Assembly (NCBI GenBank): GCA_965370415.1
Contig: CBDUTJ010000006.1
Span: 1 to 64,000, forward strand
Reading direction: 5' to 3'
DNA length: 64,000 nt
Source: JACNIV01 sp965370415
GTDB taxonomy: Bacteria; Cloacimonadota; Cloacimonadia; Cloacimonadales; TCS61
Part shown: positions 49,333-58,026 of the stretch, one piece after another
Layout of the letters: each line of letters begins with the position of its first letter
How positions within the stretch are numbered: the stretch's first letter is position 1
Position numbers and translations under genes: made by a program
Notes under the pieces: generated by a model
Seen by the model: only the letters and a program-made list of their open reading frames with translations
What the model was told of the DNA's origin: nothing
Database searches by the model: none

Positions 49333-51003
49333 ATGAATAATGAAGAAACAACAAATTTCATTAGAAATATTATCGATGAAGATATAAAAGCAGGAAAACA
49401 CGAAGGAAGAGTTCATACACGCTTTCCACCGGAACCAAATGGTCACCTGCACATTGGTCATGCCAAAGCCATTTTGCTGAATTATGGTATAGCAGTAGAT
49501 TATGATGGCAAATTCAATCTTCGCTTTGACGACACCAACCCGGAAAAGGAAGAAGAAGAATATGTAAATGCTATTATCAATGATATCAAATGGCTGGGCT
49601 GCGACTGGGAAGATCGCCTGCTGCATGCTTCCGACTACTTTGAACAGATGTACGAATATGCTGTTCAATTAGTTAAAGATGGAAAAGCTTATGTGGACAG
49701 TCAGAGTCCTGAAGATATACGGAAAAATCGCGGTACAGTGACAGAGGTGGGAAAAGACAGTCCGTTCAAGAACCGTCCCATCGAAGAAAATCTCGATCTT
49801 CTGGAGAAAATGAAAAATGGAGAATTTGAGGAAGGAGCACATGTTCTGCGTGCAAAGATAGATATGGCTTCAGCAAATATGCTGATGCGTGATCCGCTGA
49901 TGTACAGGATTCGCCATGCCGAACACTATCGAACAAGCAATAAATGGCACATCTACCCGATGTATGATTTTGCCCACTGCCTGGAAGATTCCATCGAAGG
50001 CATAACCCATTCGCTCTGCTCTATCGAATTTGAAAATAACCGTCCCCTTTACGACTGGTTCCTGGATCAATTAAACGTTCATCATCCTCAGCAGATCGAA
50101 TTTGCTAGACTTTATTTAAGCCACACAGTACTGAGCAAGCGCAAACTTATCGAATTAGTGGAAGGTGGACATGTTCACAATTGGGATGATCCCAGGATGC
50201 CCACCATCTCCGGCTTAAGAAGGCGTGGTTATACTCCAGATTCTATTCGCAATTTCTGTGACAGGATCGGCTTGGCAAAACGACAAAGCATCGTAGATAT
50301 GGCGCTGCTGGAATTCTCCATCCGAGAAGAACTAAATAAAACAGCTCAGCGTAGAATGGCTGTTCTTGATCCCTTAAAGGTGGTAATAGAAAATTATCCG
50401 GAAGACCTTGTAGAAGAGATGGATGCAGTAAATAATCCTGAAGACCCGGATGCCGGAACACGAAAAGTGCTGTTCTCAAAAATCATCTATATCGAACGGG
50501 AAGATTTTATGGAAGAACCTCCCAAAAAATTCTTTCGTCTAGCTCCCGGACGGGAAGTTAGATTACGTTATGCTTATTTTATTAAATGTGAGAGAGTTAT
50601 AAAAGATGAAAAAGGCAACATCATCGAATTGCACTGCAGCTATGATCCCGAATCGCGTGGTGGAAAATCACCTGATGGTAGAAAAGTGAAAGCAACCTTG
50701 CACTGGGTTTCTGCTGAACATGCTATCGATGCGGAAGTTCGCCTGTATGAGCATCTATTTACAGTTGCCGATCTAAGTGCTGTGGAAGGAGATTTCAAAG
50801 AATATATAAACCCGGATTCGCTGAAGATCCTAACCGAATGCAAACTCGAACCGAGTTTACTTAATGTGGAAAAAGGAAACAGATTCCAATTTGAGAGAAA
50901 GGGATATTTTTACGTCGATCCGGACTCATTAAAAGAGAAACTGGTTTTCAATAGAACTGTTACGCTGCGTGATGAATGGGCAAGATTACAGAAGAGAAAG
51001 TAA
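49333..51003 (+). CDS. glnS: glutaminyl-tRNA synthetase
   Basis: 556 residues, AGGAG before the ATG. The class I signatures are PPEPNGHLHIGHAKAILLNY and SHTVLSKRKL. GlnS-specific motifs are FDDTNPEKEEEEYV, RPIEENLDLLEKMKNGEF, YPMYDFAHCLEDSIEGITHS and RGYTPDSIRNFCDRIG. C-terminal beta-barrel anticodon domains run from about 340 (PLKVVIENYP, SYDPESRGGKSPDGRK). Length matches E. coli GlnS (554). GlnS in bacteria outside proteobacteria is usually acquired and replaces the Gat amidotransferase route. Its stop overlaps the phoB start (TAATG). Confidence 0.97.
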   Translation: MNNEETTNFIRNIIDEDIKAGKHEGRVHTRFPPEPNGHLHIGHAKAILLNYGIAVDYDGKFNLRFDDTNPEKEEEEYVNAIINDIKWLGCDWEDRLLHASDYFEQMYEYAVQLVKDGKAYVDSQSPEDIRKNRGTVTEVGKDSPFKNRPIEENLDLLEKMKNGEFEEGAHVLRAKIDMASANMLMRDPLMYRIRHAEHYRTSNKWHIYPMYDFAHCLEDSIEGITHSLCSIEFENNRPLYDWFLDQLNVHHPQQIEFARLYLSHTVLSKRKLIELVEGGHVHNWDDPRMPTISGLRRRGYTPDSIRNFCDRIGLAKRQSIVDMALLEFSIREELNKTAQRRMAVLDPLKVVIENYPEDLVEEMDAVNNPEDPDAGTRKVLFSKIIYIEREDFMEEPPKKFFRLAPGREVRLRYAYFIKCERVIKDEKGNIIELHCSYDPESRGGKSPDGRKVKATLHWVSAEHAIDAEVRLYEHLFTVADLSAVEGDFKEYINPDSLKILTECKLEPSLLNVEKGNRFQFERKGYFYVDPDSLKEKLVFNRTVTLRDEWARLQKRK

Positions 51004-51686
51004 TGAAAAAGCTTATCGCAATAGTTGATGATGAACTGGATATTCTGGATTTGGTTGCCATAAACCTGGAAAAAACAGGTTTCCAGACAGCTAAATTTGA
51101 AGATGCTTCCGGTTTATTGAACTTTCTGGAAAGTAAAATCCCCGACCTGATCGTGCTCGATCTGATGCTGCCGGATATCGATGGTTTCGATGTATGCAAG
51201 AACCTGAAAAAAAATGATAAATTCTCCTCGATCCCCATCATTATGCTAACTGCCAAAGGAGAAGAAACAGATCGGATTTTGGGTCTGGAATTCGGCGCAG
51301 ACGATTATATAGTAAAACCTTTTTCTCCACGTGAACTTGTTGCGCGGGTTAAAGCTGTCCTCAGACGAAGTGATCCCAAGCAAAAAGAAAAAGAAGTTCT
51401 GATAGTTGGTAAAATCCTGAAGATTAACACAAATAAATTTGAAGTATTTGTAAAAGATAAAAAAATCGATCTGACTTCGACCGAATTCAATCTTCTCAAA
51501 CTCCTTACCAAAAGGATCGGCTGGGTTTATTCCAGGAATCAGATACTCGATCATCTATGGGGAAACGATAAAATAGTCATAGATAGAACAGTGGATGTTC
51601 ATATAAAAAACCTGCGGGAGAAACTGGGACCGGCAGGTAAATTCATAAAAAATATTCGCAGTGTGGGATATAAAATAGAAGAGTGA
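51003..51686 (+). CDS. phoB: PhoB/OmpR-family response regulator
   Basis: 227 residues from the ATG at 51003, which overlaps the glnS stop; the frame opens nine codons earlier inside glnS. Receiver domain with Asp9-Asp10, phospho-acceptor Asp53 (LDLMLPD), and Lys in DDYIVKPFSPREL. The winged-helix DNA-binding domain (about 130-227) contains LTSTEFNLLKLL, VYSRNQILDHLWG and VDVHIKNLREKLG. Together with the kinase that follows and the Pst operon 5 kb downstream, PhoB is the best assignment, though OmpR-family members look alike. Confidence 0.87.
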   Translation: MKKLIAIVDDELDILDLVAINLEKTGFQTAKFEDASGLLNFLESKIPDLIVLDLMLPDIDGFDVCKNLKKNDKFSSIPIIMLTAKGEETDRILGLEFGADDYIVKPFSPRELVARVKAVLRRSDPKQKEKEVLIVGKILKINTNKFEVFVKDKKIDLTSTEFNLLKLLTKRIGWVYSRNQILDHLWGNDKIVIDRTVDVHIKNLREKLGPAGKFIKNIRSVGYKIEE

Positions 51687-51710
51687 AATGAAACTACAAA
51701 TTAAAATCTT

Positions 51711-51740
51711 GTTCCTATCCAGCAGCTGCCGGATGGGAAC
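51711..51740. repeat. dispersed palindrome between phoB and phoR
   Basis: GTTCCTATCCAGC pairs with GCCGGATGGGAAC with two mismatches, followed by GCAAT. It lies in the operon between the regulator and its kinase. Confidence 0.8.
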
Positions 51741-51758
51741 GCAATAGAGAAGACTAGT

Positions 51759-53075
51759 ATGAAACTTTTCAACAAAGCAATTCGTACATTTTCCATCACT
51801 CTGATATTGTATGCAATCCTGGTTTTTGTTCTCATCGTTCACGTGATACCGTTCACCAGCCTCCTGCTGGCAATATCGCTGATCACTATTATAGTCCTAC
51901 TCATCTCGATCTTCTATTCATATTCCATTATTAAACCTGTTGAAAACCTTAATGAGCAAATCGGGAAAATTGCAGAAGGTGATTTCTCCGAATTAAAATA
52001 TCCTAAAAATCTCGAATACAGGGATATCTTCAACAATTTAGATAGCATTTCTAAAAAACTTCAAAAATATGAAGCTAAGCTTTCCAAACAAAAAGAAGGA
52101 TTTAATACCATCATCGAATCGATTAAAGAAGCTATCTGGATTCAGGATAAGAAAGGATTTATTACAACTTCAAACCAGAGCTTTATGAACCTTGTACAGC
52201 AAAGGAATGTAAAAGGTCAGTATTTCTGGAATGTGATCCGGGGAAAAGAACTTTATGATGTTGCTGACAACATCTTTAAAAAACCAGAGAACAGAACCGA
52301 AGAAATAGAGATGGATGGAAAACACTACCTTTGCAGCACATCCCATTCCCTGCTTACGGAAGAAACAGTTTTTATCCTGTATGATATTACCGAAATCCGC
52401 CAATTAGAGAACATAAAAAAAGATTTTATACTTAATGTTTCCCACGAACTGCGAACTCCGCTCACTTCCATAAAAGGCTACATGGAAACCCTTGAAGATG
52501 AGATCGGTGATGAACATCCAACTTATATCGAGGTCATAAAACGCAACACAGATCGGTTGATAAACATCGTTAAAGACCTGCTTACCCTTTCCAGGCTGGA
52601 ACACGATATTTCCCTGGAAAAAGAAGAGATAGAACCAGATGAATTTCTGAAGAATATCAACAAGATTTTCGAGCATCGTCTTAAAGAGAAGAAACTGAAA
52701 TTCAGCTATACTATCGAAAATAAGCTGGAAACGTTTGTTGCAGATAGATTCAAATGGGAACAGGTTTTCATTAACCTGATAGATAATGCCATTAAATACA
52801 CCGAAAAAGGTGAAATAAAAATAGAAGTAAAACAGGAAGATGACAAAATCATATTTGAGATCATTGATACTGGAAATGGAATTGCACCGGAACATCTTCC
52901 CCGCCTTTTTGAACGCTTCTACACGGTAGATAAATCGCGTTCCCGCAAAATGGGCGGAACAGGACTGGGACTTTCCATCGTGAAACATATCGTCAATCTT
53001 CACAAAGGAACGATAAAAGTGGAAAGCAAAGTTGGACAGGGAACAAGATTTGTTGTTAAGCTCCCAATAAATTAA
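51759..53075 (+). CDS. phoR: PhoR-type sensor histidine kinase
   Basis: 438 residues. Two N-terminal membrane helices (about 10-30 and 33-53) with almost no periplasmic loop, a HAMP-like stretch (IIKPVENLNEQIGKIAEGDF), a PAS domain (about 112-215, AIWIQDKKGFITTSNQSF), then the kinase: H-box NVSHELRTPLTSIKGY with His229, N-box INLIDNAIKYT, DTGNGI and GTGLGLSI. Lack of a periplasmic sensor matches PhoR, which reads phosphate through the Pst transporter. GAGAAG precedes the ATG. Confidence 0.88.
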   Translation: MKLFNKAIRTFSITLILYAILVFVLIVHVIPFTSLLLAISLITIIVLLISIFYSYSIIKPVENLNEQIGKIAEGDFSELKYPKNLEYRDIFNNLDSISKKLQKYEAKLSKQKEGFNTIIESIKEAIWIQDKKGFITTSNQSFMNLVQQRNVKGQYFWNVIRGKELYDVADNIFKKPENRTEEIEMDGKHYLCSTSHSLLTEETVFILYDITEIRQLENIKKDFILNVSHELRTPLTSIKGYMETLEDEIGDEHPTYIEVIKRNTDRLINIVKDLLTLSRLEHDISLEKEEIEPDEFLKNINKIFEHRLKEKKLKFSYTIENKLETFVADRFKWEQVFINLIDNAIKYTEKGEIKIEVKQEDDKIIFEIIDTGNGIAPEHLPRLFERFYTVDKSRSRKMGGTGLGLSIVKHIVNLHKGTIKVESKVGQGTRFVVKLPIN

Positions 53076-53106
53076 ACTTCCGAAGTTTTCAAAACTACGG
53101 AAGTTT
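53074..53106 (+). terminator. hairpin terminator after phoR
   Basis: AAACTTCCGAAGTTTT pairs with AAAACTACGGAAGTTT (16-bp arms, one mismatch, one-base loop). It starts inside the phoR TAA. TATAAAAAAG follows; there is no long T-run. AAACTTC/GAAGTTT palindromes recur at 43041 and 58986. Confidence 0.7.
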
Positions 53107-53174
53107 ATAAAAAAGTTGCTAAAAAATTCGGCATAATTAATTTGTAATTAGTTTAAAATAAAGAGGAAAAAGAA

Positions 53175-53462
53175 ATGAATAGAGATGAGATTTTAATTGT
53201 TTTAAAAAAAAATAAAAAAACATTACAAACAAAATTTAAAGTGAAACAGATAGGTCTTTTCGGTAGTTTCGCCAGAAATGAGCAAAATGAAAATAGCGAT
53301 ATCGACATATTTGTTGAGACCGAACCGAAAATTGAGTATCTTTTTGGAATTGAAGATTTTTTAAAAAGCAGATTACATAAAAAAGTAGATGTTATTAGAA
53401 AGCATAGATTTATTAGAAAAAGATTTTTGCATTCCATTGAAAAGGATATAATTTATGTTTAA
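53175..53462 (+). CDS. mntA: MntA-like nucleotidyltransferase antitoxin
   Basis: 95 residues, AGAGGAAAAAG before the ATG. The minimal nucleotidyltransferase fold has the exact motif GS-x10-DxD: Gly30-Ser31 then Asp42 and Asp44 (GLFGSFARNEQNENSDIDI), with a third Asp at 72 (KKVDVI). Proven relatives transfer AMP to a Tyr of the HepT toxin and so silence it. The gene overlaps hepT by eight bases. AT-rich compared with phoR, consistent with a mobile cassette. Confidence 0.92.
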   Translation: MNRDEILIVLKKNKKTLQTKFKVKQIGLFGSFARNEQNENSDIDIFVETEPKIEYLFGIEDFLKSRLHKKVDVIRKHRFIRKRFLHSIEKDIIYV

Positions 53463-53823
53463 TGAATTGATATTTAACATTTTAAATGATATACAAGATT
53501 CAATTGAAATTATTTTAAAAAGAATAAAAGAGATAAATACTGCTGAAGATTTTCTTGAAAATGATTTTAATCTCACAATTTATGATGCTGTTGTTATGCG
53601 TTTGCAAGTTATTGGAGAATTGATAAAAAGTATTCAAAATAAAAATCTAAATTTTCTTAAACAATATAATCTAATCGACTGGAATGAAATTATCAGAATG
53701 AGAGATAAAATTTCTCATCATTATTTGGATTTAGATGTCGAGATAGTCTTTAATATTTGCAAAGAAAACATCCCTGAATTAAAGAAGGTTATTAATATCA
53801 TTCTAAATGATTTTAAAATGTAA
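53455..53823 (+). CDS. hepT: HepT-like HEPN ribonuclease toxin
   Basis: 122 residues, all helical (HEPN fold). The catalytic motif Rx4HxY is exact: Arg83, His88 and Tyr90 in RDKISHHYLD. In characterised MNT/HEPN systems Arg and His form the RNase site of a dimer and the Tyr is the AMP acceptor. MRLQVIGELIKSI is the usual middle helix. Overlap with mntA shows a two-gene toxin-antitoxin operon. Confidence 0.92.
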   Translation: MFNELIFNILNDIQDSIEIILKRIKEINTAEDFLENDFNLTIYDAVVMRLQVIGELIKSIQNKNLNFLKQYNLIDWNEIIRMRDKISHHYLDLDVEIVFNICKENIPELKKVINIILNDFKM

Positions 53824-53859
53824 AAAACCTTTACCTTTTTTCAAGCATCCTGGCTGAAA

Positions 53860-53889
53860 AATATTGTTAATCTTCACGAGGGAACACTG
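53860..53889 (+). pseudogene. remnant of a histidine-kinase C-terminus
   Basis: Codons read NIVNLHEGTL, matching HIVNLHKGTI near the end of phoR (52986-53012). Of 27 aligned bases 21 agree, and of the six changes two are silent third-position transitions in the shared Ile and Val codons and one more in Thr. It has no start and ends soon after in a stop. It lies 37 bases after hepT, so the toxin-antitoxin pair is flanked by phoR and a phoR-like scrap. Confidence 0.5.
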
Positions 53890-53894
53890 TGTAT

Positions 53895-53924
53895 CTGGTT
53901 ATGAAACCGGAGTTTCGTAACCAG
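53895..53924. repeat. palindrome CTGGTTATGAAAC/GTTTCGTAACCAG
   Basis: 13-bp arms with one mismatch and a CGGA loop; GAAACGAG follows. It shares the CGAG tail with the GTTCCC family but has a different body. Confidence 0.8.
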
Positions 53925-53981
53925 CAGAAACGAGATTCATTATGAAATTACCAAAGTTAATTTAATAATGAAGGAGTTTAT

Positions 53982-55088
53982 ATGAAGAATCTTTTTATCA
54001 TCGTTTTATTATTAGTTATTAGTACATCACTTTTTTCAGATGATTTCTATGAAATTTTGAATGAAGATTTTTTACCAACAGATAGCCTAATTCGGAATCA
54101 AATACAATATAGATTTGGTCATTTAATTGACTCAATTGGTCATTATTTGATTGGATATGATTTCTCCAATCTCAGTGTATTTGGATTTAAAGATAATTAT
54201 ATTGAACTTATTCACACATTTGATATTAAACATTTGAACTTAGGATATAAAAATCAGTTTAAGTGTATTGTAGGAGATTTTAATAATAATAAAGTTGATG
54301 AAATTATCTTTTACTTGAACAAGCGAATAATCTTATTTGAATGGAATGGTCATGAGTTTCAATTAACAGAATATGAAAGCCCTTACTATATCCATCAATG
54401 TATAATTGGTGATGTTACAAATAATGGAAAAAATGAACTCATAATGAGTTGTATGGATGATTCATTAGAGAAAGTGTATCCTCATGGAGAATATGACACT
54501 CATCTTAGAGTATTATTAGCAACGCTTGAGTCTGGAAACATTGCTTTTTTTTATAATAAAAAAACTGACTTAAACTTAAGAATTAATGCTATTATGCCTT
54601 CTGATAAATTAGTTGCAACTTTTGATATAGATAATAACGGAATAAATAAATTAATTATTTCAAATATGCAATCAGATGTAAGTCCAACTTATTATAGAAT
54701 ATATTTGTGGGATAATGAATTAAAATCATTTAATTTGTTTAATCAATTTGAAATTACAAATCTTCATTTGAATCCAACTCAGCTTAAATATGAGAATTTG
54801 ATAAATTATGTGACAGGTACTTTACATCCAATAAGTTTAAATAAAACAAATTATTTCTTAGCTAATATTTGGGGTGCTAATAAGTCATTCACAAGTCATG
54901 CTAGATTACTTTCAATTGAAGATAACAACTTAATGTGTCATGGCGAGATAGAAGAAAAAGGATGTTGGGCTTATAATACTTTCATTTTTCAGACTGATAA
55001 CAACACAATTTGTATCTTACTTTTGTCTTTGAAAAACTATAACCGAGAGTACAAATTGTATTACAAGCTTGGCTATGTTCACTTCTAA
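53982..55088 (+). CDS. secreted FG-GAP-like repeat protein
   Basis: 368 residues, AAGGAGTTTAT before the ATG. Signal peptide MKNLFIIVLLLVISTSLFS. Loops VGDFNNNKVDEIIFYL (about 96), IGDVTNNGKNELIMSC (about 145) and FDIDNNGINKLIISN (about 215) are divergent FG-GAP/VCBS calcium loops, so a small beta-propeller is likely. Very AT-rich and Asn-rich. Ligand unknown. Only six bases separate it from the sigma factor gene, which suggests cotranscription. Confidence 0.75.
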   Translation: MKNLFIIVLLLVISTSLFSDDFYEILNEDFLPTDSLIRNQIQYRFGHLIDSIGHYLIGYDFSNLSVFGFKDNYIELIHTFDIKHLNLGYKNQFKCIVGDFNNNKVDEIIFYLNKRIILFEWNGHEFQLTEYESPYYIHQCIIGDVTNNGKNELIMSCMDDSLEKVYPHGEYDTHLRVLLATLESGNIAFFYNKKTDLNLRINAIMPSDKLVATFDIDNNGINKLIISNMQSDVSPTYYRIYLWDNELKSFNLFNQFEITNLHLNPTQLKYENLINYVTGTLHPISLNKTNYFLANIWGANKSFTSHARLLSIEDNNLMCHGEIEEKGCWAYNTFIFQTDNNTICILLLSLKNYNREYKLYYKLGYVHF

Positions 55089-55094
55089 TAGGTC

Positions 55095-55562
55095 ATGAAT
55101 AAAGACAAAATCGCAACTGAATACCTTCCACTTGTGAGAAGCATTGTAAAGAAATTTGCTCATCTCGGTGTTCCCACTGAAGACCTGGAGCAGGAAGGAA
55201 TGATCGGTCTTCTGGAAGCTGCTGATAGATTTGAAGATGATAAAGGTGCAAAATTTAGCACTTATGCAACTTACTGGATAAAGAAAAAAATGCTGGCAGC
55301 AATAGATAAAGAAAAGAAGAGTTCTCTGGATTCGATAAAACTGACAGAAGAATCGGTTGAAACCAAAGAAGGTGAATTAATAACCAGCCAGTATTTAAAA
55401 CTCCCACAAAATATGCCCGATCTCGAAAGAAAGATATTACGAATGCTATTTGAAGAACAACTTACTTTAAAGGAAATTGCACAGGAATTGAAAATCTCGC
55501 GGGAACGTGTTCGACAACTGAAAGAAAAAGCTTTAAGACGGATGAGGGCGGAAAAGCTGTAA
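55095..55562 (+). CDS. short sigma-70-family RNA polymerase sigma factor
   Basis: 155 residues. Region 2 is at about 8-75 (YLPLVRSIVKKFAHLGVPTE, DLEQEGMIGLLEAADRF, FSTYATYWIKKKML). Region 4 is at about 105-152 (LTLKEIAQELKISRERVRQL, KEKALRRMRAEKL). Regions 1 and 3 are missing, but region 2 (LGVPTEDLEQEGMIGLLEA) is of the group 2/3 type, not ECF. No anti-sigma gene is adjacent. The target promoters cannot be told from the window. Confidence 0.88.
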   Translation: MNKDKIATEYLPLVRSIVKKFAHLGVPTEDLEQEGMIGLLEAADRFEDDKGAKFSTYATYWIKKKMLAAIDKEKKSSLDSIKLTEESVETKEGELITSQYLKLPQNMPDLERKILRMLFEEQLTLKEIAQELKISRERVRQLKEKALRRMRAEKL

Positions 55563-55716
55563 AGTGAGCTGCCAGTTCGCTAACGAGAAACAGAGATTTT
55601 GATTGTAGCAACAATAAAACCTTCACCCCTATCATTAATATTACGATATAAAACACACAAATAATGGAAACCAAATGCATTCAATTTTCTTCAAAATTCC
55701 TCATCCAAGCTCAATA

Positions 55717-56538
55717 TCAAAATATGATGATTCCAAAAGTAACAGCTAAACATCTGTATTGATTTTTGAAAATTTGGTGAGGATCGTTTATCTTATATTT
55801 GCGATAATTTATCTGGTACATTATACTCAGGTTATATCGATCACTGAAAATCATTTCCAGACCACTTCCCAAAAATAAACCTCCATCATTATCTTCAAAG
55901 AGTTTACTATCTTCTGTTACAAAAAAATTGTATCCACATTTTGCAGATAAGAGAAAATAGAATATTTCATGAGAATATATCTGGTAGGAACCGAAAGCAA
56001 AAATCGGCAAAAAATAGAATTCACTTTCATCAACTTTCTTCACTTTCCGAAACAGCTGATAAGTAGTACCAATGCCAACATCCAGTTTATTGGTTACTTC
56101 ATAATAACCACAAATAGTTCCCGAATAGCCAGGCTTCACATCGTGTGTCATAGTAGTATCCTGCTCTATGATTTCATATTCAGATTTCAACTTACCCAGA
56201 GTTTCAAGACCTAAATTGATTTTCAATTTTATCTTGCTGTTACGCGGTTTAGGAATATGGATAACTTCGCTGAACTTAGATTCATCGAAATCGTATCTTT
56301 GATCACCTTCGAAAATAATATCCATTTCATGGGAAGTAGTTTTATCTATCAACTCAATCACACTGTCTTTGATAATATAGAGAGTATCATTTTTTGCAAT
56401 ATAGTATTTTCTGTTTCGCACAAATAGCAAGTCACCTTTTATGGGTAGATTGTTTTTTACAGTCACTTCTATCGCTGACAAACCGGAAAGCAAAATCAGC
56501 AAAATGTAAATCATTCCAAAACAATAAAGTTTTTTCAA
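55717..56538 (-). CDS. probable outer-membrane beta-barrel protein
   Basis: 273 residues if started at the TTG at 56538, which has AAAGGAG eight bases upstream. The ATG at 56574 lies upstream of that site. The TTG start gives a normal signal (MKKLYCFGMIYILLILLSGL, cut after LSA). Residues 25-95 contain NLPIKGDLLFV and SFDESKFSEVIHIPKP-like segments. From about 115 alternating strands (LKINLGLETLG, TICGYYEVTNKLDVGIGTTY, RYNLSIMYQINYRKYKI, CLAVTFGIIIF) look like an eight-stranded barrel ending in a C-terminal Phe. Function unknown. Confidence 0.7.
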   Translation of the reverse strand: MKKLYCFGMIYILLILLSGLSAIEVTVKNNLPIKGDLLFVRNRKYYIAKNDTLYIIKDSVIELIDKTTSHEMDIIFEGDQRYDFDESKFSEVIHIPKPRNSKIKLKINLGLETLGKLKSEYEIIEQDTTMTHDVKPGYSGTICGYYEVTNKLDVGIGTTYQLFRKVKKVDESEFYFLPIFAFGSYQIYSHEIFYFLLSAKCGYNFFVTEDSKLFEDNDGGLFLGSGLEMIFSDRYNLSIMYQINYRKYKINDPHQIFKNQYRCLAVTFGIIIF

Positions 56539-56817
56539 AATGTCTCCTTTGAACTTATAAATCGATGATAGCATTATTTTGTCTTAAATAATGTCAATTT
56601 TTTTAAATACAATCAAGCTCTATGTCATTTGACTCTTTCAGGATTGGAATAAAACCGAAATGAATGAAAAATTGCCAAAGGCAGGTGAACCTTGAAAGCG
56701 CTAAGCAAGTAGAAGTATTGAAAGAAACCTTTTCCAAAGTTAATCAGTAGCAGGAGTACATCCTAAGAATCTTTTATTATCGCACAACTCCTACTCCTAA
56801 TAACATTCATAATCTTC

Positions 56818-56856
56818 TTAACACAATCTTAACATTCACCATATACTAACTTAACT
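56818..56856 (+). promoter_or_regulatory. Pho box: 11-base-phased TTAACA direct repeats
   Basis: TTAACA at 56818-56823 and 56829-56834, and TTAACT at 56851-56856, are 11 and 22 bases apart. TT(A/C/T)ACA repeats in 11-base phase are the PhoP/PhoB recognition pattern. A weaker ATAACA lies at 56800. The last repeat ends nine bases before TATAAT, where PhoB boxes replace the -35 element. The gap 56539-56799 shows nothing else. Confidence 0.75.
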
Positions 56857-56865
56857 TTCCCTCCG

Positions 56866-56871
56866 TATAAT
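56866..56871 (+). promoter_or_regulatory. -10 element of the porin/pst promoter
   Basis: Perfect TATAAT. No good -35 lies 17 bases upstream (TATACT at 56843), as expected for an activator-dependent promoter. A CCGGCTTCTCCGGCAGCCGCCGGATACACCGG stem-rich leader (56908-56939) lies between here and the porin ribosome site. Confidence 0.7.
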
Positions 56872-56954
56872 AAAGTTGAACGGACAAAATAAATGTCCGA
56901 AAAAATCCGGCTTCTCCGGCAGCCGCCGGATACACCGGGATAAAGGAGGAGAAA

Positions 56955-58022
56955 GTGAAAAAAGTATTACTGATTGTAATTTTAACAATCGTTGCATTTG
57001 GTATTTTGAATGCAGAAACAAAACTGAAAATGGAACTGTGGAATCGTTGGACGTACCAGACGATCGATGGTGAAGTAACAAAAAATGAGCTGGCTCTCAA
57101 GAGAGGTTACTTTCGTCTTGAACCAAAATTCGGGAACAACATTAAAGGTCGTTTCAATGTAGATTTCTTCAGCAGTGACAAGGATACTGATACTAACGGT
57201 GCAGGTCTGAAGATCAAGTATGCTTACCTGGATTTCAGCAATATGCTTCCTATCAAAGATTCCAAAATTACTGTGGGATTAATGAAAACGTATTTCGGAA
57301 CTATCTATGACTGGACTTATATAACTATCGATAAAGATCCTTCCGATAAGTACAAGTTCGTTAGTTCAACGGATTACGGTTTTGGTGTAACAGGTTATTT
57401 ACCAAACGGATTTGGTACTTACGCTCTGGCAGCTTACAATGGTGAAGGTTACAAAAAAACTGCTGGAGACATCAATAAAGACCTCAACTTTGTTGCCAAC
57501 CTGCGTGTAACTCCCATTGTCGGTGTTACTGTTGGTGGTTCATATATGATGAAAACAAAATACGACAGCGAAATCGATGATGGAACAGGCAACATGATCG
57601 ACAATCCAGATAGAGAAGAATACAGCATGATCGCCGGTGTTGGAAAATTTGCTTTCGGTCCTTTCAGTCTGCTGGCTCAATACCTGATGAAAGACAAAAA
57701 CAAACCGAACGTAGATGATTATCAAAAAGTTAAAACAACTGCACTATCTTTACTGCCAATCTTCAAAGTTAATAACAACTTCGATATTCTGGCTCGTTAC
57801 GACATCTATGATCCCGATACGGAAACAGACGATGATGGATATAACACGATTGTTGCTGGTTTTAACTATCACATTATGAGAGATGCAAAGAACAATCCGA
57901 AATTATTCGTCCAAACCAACTATCAGATAAAACAATATGAAGCTGAAGATTCTGATGATGTAAGTGAACTTATGATGCAGCTTCGCTGGATATTCTCAGA
58001 AACAATTAATAAAGGTAAGTAA
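56955..58022 (+). CDS. phosphate-selective porin (OprP/OprO-like)
   Basis: 355 residues from a GTG with AAGGAGG eight bases upstream. Signal MKKVLLIVILTIVAFGILNA. The mature part is a 16-strand-type barrel: LKRGYFRLEPKFGNNIKGRF, IKYAYLDFSNMLPIKDSKIT, VGLMKTYFGTIYDW, YGFGVTGYLPNGFGTYALAAY, down to QLRWIFSE. The RGYFRLEP and GKAYxxF-like phrases fit the Porin_O_P family, which lets inorganic phosphate or polyphosphate across the outer membrane. Being first after the Pho box and before the pst genes supports a phosphate role. Confidence 0.85.
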   Translation: MKKVLLIVILTIVAFGILNAETKLKMELWNRWTYQTIDGEVTKNELALKRGYFRLEPKFGNNIKGRFNVDFFSSDKDTDTNGAGLKIKYAYLDFSNMLPIKDSKITVGLMKTYFGTIYDWTYITIDKDPSDKYKFVSSTDYGFGVTGYLPNGFGTYALAAYNGEGYKKTAGDINKDLNFVANLRVTPIVGVTVGGSYMMKTKYDSEIDDGTGNMIDNPDREEYSMIAGVGKFAFGPFSLLAQYLMKDKNKPNVDDYQKVKTTALSLLPIFKVNNNFDILARYDIYDPDTETDDDGYNTIVAGFNYHIMRDAKNNPKLFVQTNYQIKQYEAEDSDDVSELMMQLRWIFSETINKGK

Positions 58023-58026
58023 ATTA

